Part shown: piece by piece, positions 1-10,898 of the stretch | How the letters are laid out: each line of letters opens with the position of its first letter | Position numbering within the stretch: the stretch's first letter is position 1 | NCBI RefSeq assembly: GCF_958298935.1 | Contig: NC_084922.1 | Coordinates: 3,288,501-3,352,500 of the forward strand | DNA: 64,000 nucleotides | From: Phragmites australis | Taxonomy: Eukaryota > Streptophyta > Magnoliopsida > Poales > Poaceae | Reading direction: 5' to 3' | Notes under the pieces: model-generated | The model's input: the letters and a program-made list of their open reading frames with translations, nothing else | What the model was told of the DNA's origin: nothing | The model's database searches: none | Made by a program: the position numbers and the translations under genes

Positions 1-565
1 TCTGACTTTCCGAACAAGCGACGGCGACGCCTTCGACCTCGTGTCCTTGAAAGTGTGGCCTTAGAGGGCCTTCTCGTGCTCGGGTGTCCACCGAATGAAG
101 TCCGGTGTTGGTCAAATCTACTACAACTTTAACCATTTTAGACCTAGTTTATCTAAGTGGTTGATCAGGTGTCCGTTATACTGTGCTTGGAACCTACTTT
201 AGTTAGGTTGTTTGCTTGTAATGCTAGTGATTTTAGCTCGGTTTTCGCTAATTAATTGAGTGTTGCATGGTTTAGTCTCGTTTCTTCTAATACGAGATAA
301 CTGCTTAAAACGAAACGGCCGTGCTTAAAAAAATTGATGGTAAATTGGTAATTCATCCAACGAAGATCCAGAAAAGAAAGAAAGGGTGCACGTCTCACAT
401 CTGCCATCGCAAATAAGCGGACCATCCTTTTTCTGGATTAAGAGCGTATAAATCCGATTCTTATCCGCAGTATTTGCATCCACCGTCGCGTCCGGCCGTC
501 CGTACGTCCCGTTCTTTGGCAGGCAGACGCGGCAAGCTTGCGGCCGCCGCCGACGGGGAGGAGGA
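1..565. other. Left-edge intergenic sequence and 5' flank of the RAP-domain gene
   Basis: I see no coding region, tRNA or bounded repeat here. The last part, from about 470, becomes GC-rich and is likely the promoter and 5' leader of the plus-strand gene starting at 566. A long minus-strand open frame crossing this stretch is only the antisense of the GC-rich first exon. Confidence 0.5.
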
Positions 566-3218
566 ATGGAAGCTGCCCTCCCTCTCCGCCTCGCCCTTCC
601 CCGTAGCAGCGGCAGCTTCTCTCCGCTGTTGAAGACATACCCCAAGCCCACGGGCGCCGCCCAACTCCACTCCAGCAGCTTCGGCAGGGTCCCCCGAAAG
701 CTCGCGCTTTTCCCTCCTCGCGCCGTCTCCGAGGACCGCGCCGAGGCCGACCACGCCACGCCGCAGTGGCAGCTCGACTTCCTGGGGTCGGACGCGGGGA
801 CCCCCGAGCCGCCCGAGGAGGAAGATGACGAGCTCCTCCCCGTCGAGACCACCGACTGGTGCGTCCGCGCGCGCCGCGCCGCTCTGCGCTCCATCGAGGC
901 GCGGGGCCTCGCGCCCTCGCTCCAGCGGATGGTGTCCACGCCCAAGAAAAAGAAGAAGAAGAAGACCAGCAGCAAGAAAGATCTCAAGAAGGCGTCTGCC
1001 GAGCTCAAGCGTCGCAAGAAGCAGATGGATGCTGAGGAGGAAGACGACGACGACGACGTCATCGATGATCTGCAGGCCATGGGCGACTTGGAGCTCCGGG
1101 TCGAGCAGTTCGCGGACGGCATGTTCGACGAAAAGCGCCAGAGGAACAGGGAGGCGTTCGTCGAGACGCTCTCCAGGTTCTCTGCCGCGCCGTCCAACCG
1201 GAACAAGGAGGTGTCTTTGAACCGCTCCATCGTCCAGGCTCAGACAGCTAATGAGGTGCTGGCCCTCACGGCGGAGGTGATCGCAGATGTTGCCAAGGGT
1301 CTCAGCCCCTCACCGCTCACGCCGCTCAACATTGCCACCGCGCTCCACCGCATTGCCAAGAACATGGAGGTGGTGTCCATGACGCAGACGCACCGACTCG
1401 CCTTTGCCCGCCAGAGGGACATGTCCATGCTCGTGGGACTGGCAATGGTGGCCTTGCCGGAATGCTCGCCGCAGGGTGTTTCCAACATCGCCTGGGCCTT
1501 GTCCAAGATCGGTGGTGACCTGCTCTACCTGCCGGAGATGGACAGGATCGCCGATGTGGCCATCACTAAGGTTCAAGACTTCAATGCACAGAATGTAGCT
1601 AATGTCGCTGGAGCATTCGCTACCATGCGTCAATCAGCACCTGGCCTTTTCTCGGCTCTGGCCCAGAGAGCAGCGCAGATACTGCAAACCTTCAAGGAGC
1701 AAGAGCTTGCTCAGTTCTTGTGGGGATGTGCTTCTCTGAATGAGTGCCCCCGTCCTTTGCTCGATGCACTAGATTCTGCTTTTCAGGATGATGCCAGGTT
1801 CCGATGCCATTTATCTGATGTAACGTCTGACGTGCCGTGGAGCTCAGCAGAAGAGGCTTCTAGAGGAGAAAAAGGTGAGGGTGTCCATCCTCTCAACTTC
1901 AGCCGAGATCAGATTGGGAATATTGCTTGGTCCTATGCTGTTCTTGGACAAATGGACTGTCAATTCTTCTTACATATCTGGAAAACTCTGAGTCAGTTCG
2001 AAGAGCAGCGGCTGTCAGATCAGTATAGAGAAGACATGATGTTTGCTTCACAAGTTTATCTTGCAAACCAGTCTTTGAAGCTTGAATACCCACATCTTGA
2101 AATGTGCTTAAGAGGTGATCTTGAAGACAAAATAACAAGAGCTGGAAAGAGCAAACGGTTCAATCAGAAGACAACTTCTTCATTTCAAAAGGAGGTCGGG
2201 CGCCTTCTGTATAGTACAGGGCATGAATGGGTTAGAGAATATGCAATCGATGGTTATACTGTTGATGCGGTGTTAGTTGATGAGAAGCTTGCATTTGAGA
2301 TAGATGGGCCAACGCATTTCACAAGGAATTTAGGTATGCTTGTCTTGCTTTTCTGTGCCGTTTCTGATGGAGCTGCAGGCTGACCATTTTTCCTGCTACC
2401 CTACCGAAGTCTCGAAGAAGAAACTAATTGATGTGTGCTTATTTTGCAGGTACACCATTAGGCCACACAGCACTTAAACGACGCTACATAACTGCGGCGG
2501 GCTGGAAGTTAGTTTCCCTGTCTATGCAAGAGGTTAGTCATTGCCATTTCCGACAGTACTTAGTAGTCATTCTGATAGTAGTTAGTACTATAATCTGGTG
2601 ATGATTCACGATTTTTCTTAGTGCACTTAACAATACCATACGGAACTTTCAAACCAGAGTTCCATTCCAATGTCTGAAACTGACCTATGCCCATCTGAAT
2701 TAGAAATTGCCAAGTTGGTACTGTAGTTGTTTTCTGAAATTAGGTACCATAAGTTCATATTTCTGTGTGTAGTTATTCTATTATTATTTTTTATGCTCCT
2801 TTTCTTTTAAAGATTCACCAAATGCTGACTCGTATTAATAGTTGGTAGAAAACAGGTTACAAGAGGGGGGATACAAAAAACACAAAAAGGAATGAACTAG
2901 GAACTAAGTTTGTGCTCCCTTATGAACTTTCAAAAAATCATGCACCTGTTCTGCACTGTGTTACAAATACACATTGAAGTATCAACTCTTAAGACAGAAT
3001 TTGTTAGCCAAGGAGTAACCTACCCCAGGTTGGATTTCATTAGTATATTTTCTGAGTCCATGGGAAACCTGAAAGATTTTGTTTTTTGTTCCGAGACTTA
3101 CCATATTGTAAATCCTAAGTGGTTTGTTTTCCCTTAATAATTACAGTGGGAGGAGCTCCAAGGTGAGTTTGAGCAATTGGAGTACTTGAGGAGAATATTA
3201 GGATTAGATGCGGAATAA
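566..3218 (+). CDS. RAP: RAP-domain (octotricopeptide-type) protein, chloroplast-targeted
   Basis: Three exons were read: 566-2333, 2450-2532 and 3147-3218, joined by GT-AG introns and giving about 640 residues. The N-terminus (residues 1-55) is rich in Ser, Pro and Arg with few acidic residues, as in a plastid transit peptide. A lysine run follows near residue 130 and an acidic Asp/Glu stretch near 155-168. The middle (about 225-480) is alpha-helical and repeat-like, with phrases such as NIAWALSK and [10 protein letters not shown] typical of octotricopeptide repeats. The C-terminal RAP domain lies at about 553-635 (FEIDGPTHF, then [14 protein letters not shown]) and is completed only by splicing into exons 2 and 3. 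In Arabidopsis the homologue RAP (about 670 aa) is needed for chloroplast 16S rRNA maturation; the same role here is inferred. The start at 566 is the first ATG of the open frame and precedes the transit-like segment. Confidence 0.9.
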
Positions 3219-4473
3219 GTGCGGCAACTGGGCAATATAGATCGAGCAAGGCACGAGGACTGGACAACCACATTGACCTCCCTAAGAGTCCATGGTATTT
3301 TCCGTGCAATTTTTGTGAACCGGTCATTGAGCTTTGGGAAGTTCGAGTAAGCTGATAACTAATATGAGCCATTGTGCTTTGGGGAAGTTCAAGTTAGCTG
3401 AAAATTAAGATGTTATTTCAAGTCAACAGCTGTAGAAATAGTCAAATTAAAAGGCACTGTGAAGTAATATGTATCATTGTTTTCAGGGGCTACTTTGTAC
3501 TGAAAGATAAGATTGAGAGCGGTGCAATACTCTGTTATAAATGGAAATTCTTGAAAAATGATGGAATCTCTATCATACTATGTGCAATGCAATGAACTGT
3601 AAACTCGCTATTGAGGTATCTGTATGCTGCACATTGCAACAAACTGTTTCTAGTTGGTGCTTTGCGAGTTTGATTATAGCCTGTCAGGACTTATGAGGGA
3701 GCAGTGCAGAATGATGAACCAGACAGGTCCCCCAGGACGAACACTGCAACGCTACATCGAAGTACACATGGTGTATGTACCCAACCTTGCGACGCTCATG
3801 GCAACTTACCGTATAAATGGCAGGTAAATACACATAATCTCCCCTTGGTGTCACGGCTATGATATGTTCTCTCCATAGGCCGATATGTATACACTCGAGC
3901 AACAAGAGTTAGCTCCAATACTGTCTATAACAATCTGTTTTTAAAATTCGCTTACAACCCAACCCATATATAGGATGAGTCTGCATACGAATAGTACATC
4001 TCTTGTATTTTTATCCTTATTTCTTGCAAAAAAAAAGATTAACCTGAAGATATTATAATTGGAACACATAGACTTATAAACTAGCCTCGATCCATCTAAG
4101 CTACCAAAATAATACTAAACTCATCACATCTGAACGTTTAGACCACACAAGCTGAAAACAAAAGCATTAATGGAACGAGTATTACACGCGTCGTCCCTAA
4201 AGGTAGCAAGTGCGAATGCTTTCTTTAGCATTGCGCAATGCCACATCAATTTCATTCAGGACTGTTCTTGGGTCTTTCTTTCTTACACTGTAAACTTTCA
4301 ACAAAACAAAACGTGTATCACCCCAAACCGTAGCAAGTGCGAAGTGCTTTGTTTTTTAGCACTGCAAGACGCGACATCAACTTCATTCAGGACTGTTCTT
4401 GGGTCGCCCTCTGATGCATTGCAAACAGAATGATTGTCCAGTGATCGGAGGTGCTTGTCTGCTGCCGCTACCG
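3219..4473. other. Intergenic space between convergent genes (3' UTRs)
   Basis: This stretch lies between the stop codon of the plus-strand RAP gene and the stop codon of the minus-strand nucleoside hydrolase gene, so it should hold both 3' UTRs. It is AT-rich with only short random open frames. Apart from the tandem duplication at 4203-4405, I see nothing. Confidence 0.6.
4203..4405. repeat. Two-copy tandem duplication, period about 127 bp
   Basis: Two similar segments start with GTAGCAAGTGCGAA at about 4203 and 4330, and both end with TTCATTCAGGACTGTTCTTG. They differ by scattered substitutions. The duplication sits just downstream of the nucleoside hydrolase stop codon, so it is probably within that gene's 3' UTR. 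Confidence 0.7.
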
Positions 4474-7400
4474 CTAATCGTCCGTCATCAGCCTCTGCAT
4501 TATCAGCTCTACCACGGCGGCGGCATCAACGGTGACAGCAACCTTCACCGTAGGCATGCCACTCCAGGCAGTTATCTCCGCATACCTGCAAAGTCGCTCA
4601 GAATGTTCAGTACATCAAACTGAATTCTCTCTCATTGTAGATCTACTCATACATCATGTGAACGTGAACTCAACAAGCATTAGGAATGAATCAATTGACA
4701 AGTCCATTATAGCAATATGGGACACTGCATGCTTAAATATTCTGCTTCAGTTCAGCGCATTTGAATTTGTACGAGAGAAAGAGGGTGGCCTGACCTTTTC
4801 TTGGTGTTATCGAAAACTGTAAGGCCCTTTGTGATTCCAACCGTCTGCACCCTCACAACGCCTTCTGTGTAAGTCATCAGCGATGGATTTACTGCAGCAA
4901 GAAGTGTTGTTGGATCATGAAGATACACTCCTGCAAGCATTTCAATGTAAAGTCAAGTCACAAAATCGCACAGCTTCTGATCTGTCCTCTTTACAAGTAC
5001 TTTGAACCATTTTGACTTCATTGCATGGTACTGATATATGCAGACCTTTTATGAAGTAAGCATCCATGTGATAATCAAAATAAATGCTCATTATCTTGGA
5101 TAAGTAGCGAGCATATTTGCTATCAGACTGTTCAATCTTCTCCCGGTCAGCGTCTGCAATAAAAGGGATGTGTCAATGTGTTATTGAGTTAAAATATCAA
5201 AAGCATTTGTGTTCTAACAAATGGCAAGTTCACCACTGCCAATTAGCCTATACTTCCAATCATTTGGAATATGGTTACTAATCATTGGGCAAAGTTTGAT
5301 CAAATCAACTAGCCAAACAACAATTACAATGCTGTCACTTCATACTACAGCTGAAGGTCAAAACGTGAGCACCCTGCCTGCAAAAGGGAGATCTTCTAAG
5401 CGGTTAATTGTAAAGGAGCAGTAATGGAATGGCTCCCATGAAATGAATCGTTCGCGCTATATCTTTATCAACACATTGTGATTTAAAACAAGCAAGGGTC
5501 AATGAAAAGTAGGTTAGGAAAGATGAATATAACCCGCATATGCAAAATCGCAAACTAGGAATGATATCATGCAATGAGTTGTGTTGTTTTTGGCTTTGAT
5601 TGCATGATGATTATAGTGAGGAAAAATGAAATTGGAAGATATATCATGCTAGGTCCATTATAGTTGCACTTGTATGCATGGGCGGATCCAGATGATAGTC
5701 CGGGTGGGCCTGGGACTACCCTTTGGGACTACTCTGGGATTTGACCCAATTTTGTATAAGTATGTGCGTTTTTGTGTAAGTATGTGCAGAGGCAAGGGAG
5801 TATGAGGCAGTGAGCACAAATCACAGTCACTCGGCCAATACAAATATTTGAGGTTCAATGTTGCAATGCCGTGAGTTTCAATTGATCTTGTAATCTTGTA
5901 AGTTCAATGTTGATTGCAATTTCAAAATTTGCAATGCCGTTAGCTTCAATTTATCCGGTACAAACAATTGATGATCATTATAAAAGAGAATTGTATCTTG
6001 GTGTCATTGATAAAATTTAGCAAGAACTTAACAAGTAATTTACTAATTGTTTTAGACACATGAGGATCCTTAGTTTTGATCCATGTCTAGAAAATCAAGT
6101 ACTAGCTTTGATCCTAATCTAGAAAAAGAGAAAAGAGAGAGGGAAGCGAAGTGGCTGTGGCACTTGCTAGTAGCTAGAGCAGATGCATTGCACGATAGAG
6201 TATCAGTTGTTGTTGTTGGGATTGTTTGATCTTATTATTTGTTTCAATATTTGTTGACAGACATCGATATTATTTTTTTCTTATTATTCAGATTACTCAC
6301 ATGATACTTAATTAGTAAAAATTTAGAAATTAGATTGTGGAGTAAATTTAAAAAATCTACAACTATTTTGACACATGTTGTAAAAAAACTACTTCTAGTG
6401 CTCATTTCAAAAACCTATAACTATTTTGATACATGTTGCAAAAAACTACAACTTTCTCATCATGCCTCACCTGTTGATCCTCCTATTACATACTATAGAG
6501 GATGTCAGGTGAGTACACGGTAAGAAAGTTATAATTTTTTGTTAACATGTGTCAAAATAGTTTAGGTTTTTTAAATTGGTATCAGAAGTTGTAGTTTTTT
6601 GCAACATATGTCAAAATAGTTGTAGATTTTTTAAATTTACTCTAGATTGTGTGATTTGTGACAAACTTTGAACCAATATCTGGCTTAATAACATTTATTG
6701 AGTTGGTTATTTTCTCCAAAATAAGTGATGATGATATAATTGAGACTTTCGTAGCCATAAGAAAGCACAAATTGAAGAATCTAGAGTAATATTTTAATCT
6801 CCTATTTATGTAAGACCTTATTTCATATTTTAACAATTTATATTGTATTTTGTGCAAATTTTGATCTTATTTGTTAAATTTACGATATTACAAGATATTT
6901 TTAATACATTTTCCGTTGGAGTGCCTACCCAACGAAAAAATCCTAACTCCGTCACTGCTTGTATGTTCTGATACTCATTAATCTGAACAGTTCAATGCAG
7001 AAGACATCTTGAGTAAAAGGTAAGCGCAAGTGCATCAAGATTACCGGTAAGAACTACTTGGTGTGTTACATTTAGTCCCACAGCCAAAATATCAGCACCA
7101 CAGGTGAAAACAATATCTGCTGCGTCAGGATCCCCAAATATCTGTTAATAAACATGAACCCATTAGTGAGGGCTCTAGAACAAGAAGGAAAGTGATGCTT
7201 TACTTAAGCGTCACCCGATCAGAAGGAAGCTAATTTTTTTCTGAATTCACAAGGGAGCCATGATGCTACAACTCCATTTAACAAATTATTACCGCATATT
7301 ATCTCAAATTGAGGTAGCTGCCAACTCCAGTTGCAGGGCTCGAGTGAGAACAATGTAATCACATGGTAACTAAGGACTAAGAATGTATCAGAGAAAGAGA

Positions 7401-8438
7401 GAGCCCTCACATTTGCCTCAGCTGCAGGGTTGACATTTCCGTTAACTGAATATGCACCACCAAGAATAATAATCTGCCCAATCTTGCTTGGGAATGAAGG
7501 GTCAAGCTCGACGGCCTGGGACATGAGAGATTGGCATTTCCATTAAAAGAAGCCAGACAATCTAGATCACAAGAATGATATACAGCAGATGCATCTAGTG
7601 TAGTAAAGCAGACCAGACCAGAGCAAGGTTGGTAAGCGGACCAAGTGCGACAACTGTAACTTGTCCAGGGTACAGATTTGCCTGCTCAACCAGGAAGGCA
7701 GCGGCCGATTGATCTATTGGTTTTGTAGCTGGTGGAGGGAAGTTCTGGTTTCCCAGACCGTCTGAACCGTGAACGAAGCTTGCAATCCTTAGCTTGGTGG
7801 CTTTCTGTGTTCCGTGTACAGGAAAAGAAACAGCTTGTTACTAATTAAGATGATACAGTAAACAAACAACCTTCTTGAAAAAAAGAAGTGCTGATCAGCA
7901 CGATCTTCTTGATGGCGTTCTCTCTACGGATTTTCACTTTGAAAATTGCAATGTTGAATATTGAACACTGATTCACTGTGAAGAGGGAAAGAAAAAGAAA
8001 CAGTTGTAACCTTGATTGTTACATGGGATCCCTCTGCCACGGGGATGTCGGTCCTTCCAACAGCCTCCAACTGAAATACACATCACATAAAATTGCCAGT
8101 TGCAGCCTTGCAGGTGGAGTGGGCGGAATAGGATGGGAAGAGAGAGGAAGGGAGTACCAGGTGGAGCGCGTTGCGCGTGGCGAGGGCGGTGTGTACGTTG
8201 CCGAAGGTGGTGGTGAGGCCCAGCACCTCCAGCTCCGGCGATCTCAGCGCCACGAAGATGGCCATCGCGTCATCTGCTCCGCCACCACCAGTCCACCGGT
8301 CGGTTGGTCAATTGCAATGCAAACCCAGGAACTAATATCGATCGAGAAATAAGGCGAAGAAGAACACCTACCGATTCCCGGGTCGGTGTCGATGATCACC
8401 TTCTTCTTCCCCGCGCCCGCCTTCGCGGAAGCAGCCAT
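4474..8438 (-). CDS. URH1: Uridine/inosine-uridine-preferring nucleoside hydrolase
   Basis: Nine exons on the minus strand: 8438-8372, 8273-8158, 8070-8011, 7804-7619, 7515-7411, 7141-7045, 5153-5046, 4930-4795 and 4585-4474. The phases agree throughout and give 328 residues; Arabidopsis URH1 is about 336. The calcium- and ribose-binding signature DTDPGIDDAMAIF starts at residue 17, with D17, D19, D23 and D24 as the expected metal and catalytic acids, and is completed across the first intron. Later motifs are LGLTTTFGN, ILGGAYSVNGNVNPAAEAN and GVYLHDP, where H251 and D252 match the active-site His and calcium Asp of the family. The enzyme splits uridine and related nucleosides to base plus ribose in cytosolic salvage and degradation. 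Intron 6 (5154-7044) is swollen by transposons. The start at 8438 is the ATG that directly precedes the conserved core. Confidence 0.94.
5677..6957. mobile_element. Non-autonomous hAT-like DNA transposon in a nucleoside hydrolase intron
   Basis: The segment is flanked by an exact 8-bp direct repeat CTTGTATG (5669-5676 and 6958-6965), the target-duplication length of hAT elements. Its ends start with CA on both strands: CATGGGCGGATCC on the left and CAGTGACGGAGTT on the reverse complement of the right. These form a short imperfect terminal inverted repeat. There is no transposase ORF in its 1281 bp. It lies wholly in intron 6 of the gene, so it should be removed by splicing. Confidence 0.72.
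6340..6642. mobile_element. Foldback (Mutator-like) MITE nested in the hAT-like element
   Basis: The two ends, GAGTAAATTTAAAAAATC and its exact reverse complement, are the outer part of inverted arms that extend through most of the 303 bp, so the transcript could form one long hairpin. It is flanked by an exact 9-bp direct repeat TAGATTGTG (6331-6339 and 6643-6651), the duplication length of Mutator-like elements. Inner phrases such as CTATTTTGACACATGTTG recur on both arms. It inserted into the hAT-like element after that element had arrived. Confidence 0.82.
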
Positions 8439-8465
8439 CGGCTCGAGATCTCGATCCCACCCGAG

Positions 8466-8490
8466 CCGAACCCAACCCAACCCAACCCAA
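8466..8490 (-). promoter_or_regulatory. (GGGTT)n tract in the 5' leader of the nucleoside hydrolase mRNA
   Basis: On the minus strand four GGG runs separated by TT (8488-8471) lie about 33 bases upstream of the start codon, followed by more G-doublets and triplets. Four such runs with 2-base loops meet the usual consensus for a G-quadruplex. Because it is on the sense strand and close to the ATG, it is probably within the mRNA leader. A regulatory role is inferred only. Confidence 0.5.
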
Positions 8491-8919
8491 CAATGTCGAG
8501 AACGCGCGCGCGCAGAGAGAGAGGAACGGGATAAGGGTATCCCCAGGAATCAAGAAAGGATCCCTAGTTGAGCACGCGATCTGGAAGAAGACAGGCTGAC
8601 GGTGACAGGCTGACTAACGCCTGTTTGTTTTTATTTAAGATTATAATAAACTAATTTATTTATTCAAAATTAAATAAACAGCTAAATTATTTGTATAAAT
8701 TATTATAAGTTAAAGTATAGATTATAACAATCTCACAAGCTATAAAAAAATTTATTTCCGCTTATAATTCGACCTTTTATTATACTACTCGTCGAATTTG
8801 TTATTTATTACCCGCAAATGTCATTCCTCCACTGAACGCTAGCCCCTTTCCTGTTCACCCCCTTCTCTCTCTATTCGGCCCCCTCCCGTTCGCCTCCAAC
8901 CCTAATCTCCCTAAATCCG

Positions 8920-9332
8920 ATGAGCTCGGTGGTGGTCCAGCGAAGATGGAGCCAATCGATGTTGAAGATGCGGAGGAGATCCTCGTCCTTGGCCTCGACT
9001 ACCGGGATTCGTTGGCCAGGACCGAACGGCGACCACGCACGGTGGCACCTCCTTGCCCGGCATGCATGGATTCTACGACACGAGCGGCCTCCCTGGCGCG
9101 TCGGGCATGGTTGTTGCAGGGGCCGTGCCTAGCGCGGCAACCCTGGCTCCCGTGGTCGCATTGGAGGACTCCCCGGCGGCGCTGTGGCGTGCGAGGCACG
9201 ACGCGGCTGGAACTCATGGCACGGCCGTGGGAAGCTCTCGCGGAACGATGGCCACCCCCGCCGACGTGGATAGCTCCCCAGCTGGGTGCCGAGGGTAACG
9301 GCCATACATGCCACCCCGTCCTTCCTCCATAG
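8920..9332 (+). pseudogene. GC-rich degenerate ORF in the candidate PIF-type element
   Basis: Several overlapping plus-strand frames are open in this GC-rich block. One starts MEPIDVEDAEEILVLGL at 8946. Another, from 9053, reads MPGMHGFYDTSGLPG and continues with a Gly/Ala/Val-rich segment. The switch between these two plausible protein-like frames near 9030-9050 suggests one N-terminal coding region with a frameshift. It lies upstream of the Myb/SANT-like remnant and could be the start of the same ORF. I do not recognise a domain. Confidence 0.3.
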
Positions 9333-10252
9333 CTGTTGGCCTTGAGGTCGGCGTTACCCAGGGAGCGGCAGATGGCGAGGATACTGACACGCCTATGCAT
9401 GTGTCCACCGGCAACATGATGAGCTCGCCCCCTCCATATGCTTGTGTTAACAGACAATGATGCTAATATCCATGTCCATATCCAAGTTGCTAAGGCTAGA
9501 TTTGTATCCCAATATGCATGTGCACATATCTTCATATCACATTACGATTCTAAATCAATTTTAACTCAGCTGGGCACATATCTTCATATCAGCAGTGCCA
9601 TAAATGCAAGGTGTGGCCTGGTTGGGAAATTATGGATTAGGCAGGAAAGAGAACACCAGCTCTCAATAGTTCTAGGGTCAATTTATATACACAACGAGCC
9701 AAGCATCAGCTATGGTTAAGGGCTTAAGGATCCTAAGTGTTGACACTGAGCGGGAAATCAATTTTTCAGTGAGGCTGTTTGTTTCTGTTATACCCTGGCT
9801 ATAGAATATTGACTGCAGTGTTTGTCAAACACAGCAGTTCTGTTACTTAAAGTGTCAACATTTGGTACAATATAAATTGAGAAAACCAGCTGTCCTTATG
9901 TCACAAACAATTTTGCCATGTTTCTTCATATACATGGGTCAGAGGATTTATGGACTGTAAAAGTTGTACAGGATTTATGAACTGTAAAAGTTGTACAACT
10001 TTTTTAGATGATTTGTACAACGTTTTGCTTTCAAATTAATGGTTGCCGATTTTGTAAGTCACTCTTGAGGCCTCAAATCATAATCACATGCTTATCTCAG
10101 GATTTTTTTTAAGTTAGTTTTTTTGCTGTGGTTATGAGTTAGTGTTTTCCTTTGTGTATTTGCTTGCTTATGATTCTTCTCATCTGTCACCTATGTATGT
10201 AACATCAAGCTATCTATGTTTGTGTTGTATAGAATAGAAGGAGGAGTTTGAC

Positions 10253-10890
10253 AAAGTAGATTAGTCTTCTTCGAACATTAGAACTTTTTGTGAAATATGT
10301 ATTGAAGAAATACGTGCTGAGAATAGACTTATTGGGGTTATGACTAACAGGGGCTACCAGAACATTACTGTTAAGTACTTGCAAAGGACAGGGTTGCGTC
10401 ACTCTAGAACACAATTGAAGAACCGATAGGATTTACTCAAATGCATGTATAGTTTTTGGCTAGGCCTTCTCAAAGATACAAGCCTGAGATCGGATGATGC
10501 TAAAGGTACGGTGGCAGCAAGCGATGATTATTGGAAAAAAGTCACTAACGTACTTATTACTTGCTCATGTGCATTGTATGTTATATTGATATACTAAATG
10601 GAAGAAGAAGAATTAATGAAGGAAATATTCCACATTGTTGCTATTGTTGGTTCTTCTTTTACTATACCAGGTGAGGTTGTTGGAGAAGGAGTTGGCGACA
10701 CACATATATGACACGGCGCGTTGGAGAGCAATTCAAAGGGTAGCAATCCATTAAAGCGAGGTACAGTAGCACTGCTACTAGCCCACAAAAGATAGTAAAG
10801 AACCTCATGGTTAAGGTAATGAAGGGCATTCATACCACTTTGGAGAACAACTGTGCTATTGCCAACAAGGTGATGCAAGGTGAATTTAGG
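10253..10890 (+). pseudogene. Myb/SANT-like DNA-binding domain protein, decayed
   Basis: A continuous plus-strand frame from 10253 reads as a plant Myb/SANT-like domain (PF12776 type). Recognisable pieces are TFCEICIEEIRAENR, YQNITVKYLQRTGL, SRTQLKNR and DDYWKKVT. Two in-frame TAG codons (10262-10264 and 10427-10429) stand at positions where this family normally has Trp, so the copy is dead. A downstream frame (10807-10890, MVKVMKGIHTTLENNCAIANK) resembles the C-terminal helical part of the same proteins. The copy is cut at about 10898 by an LTR. Such proteins are often encoded by PIF/Harbinger-type transposons. Confidence 0.62.
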
Positions 10891-10898
10891 TATAATTC

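Noticed and set aside
325..1230. A 301-residue minus-strand open frame with long serine runs
   Set aside because: Antisense to the first exon of the RAP-domain gene; the Ser and Phe runs are the complement of its Lys and Asp runs.
8466..8490. Interstitial telomere repeat
   Set aside because: The unit is AACCC, not the plant telomere unit AAACCCT, and the run is only about four units long.
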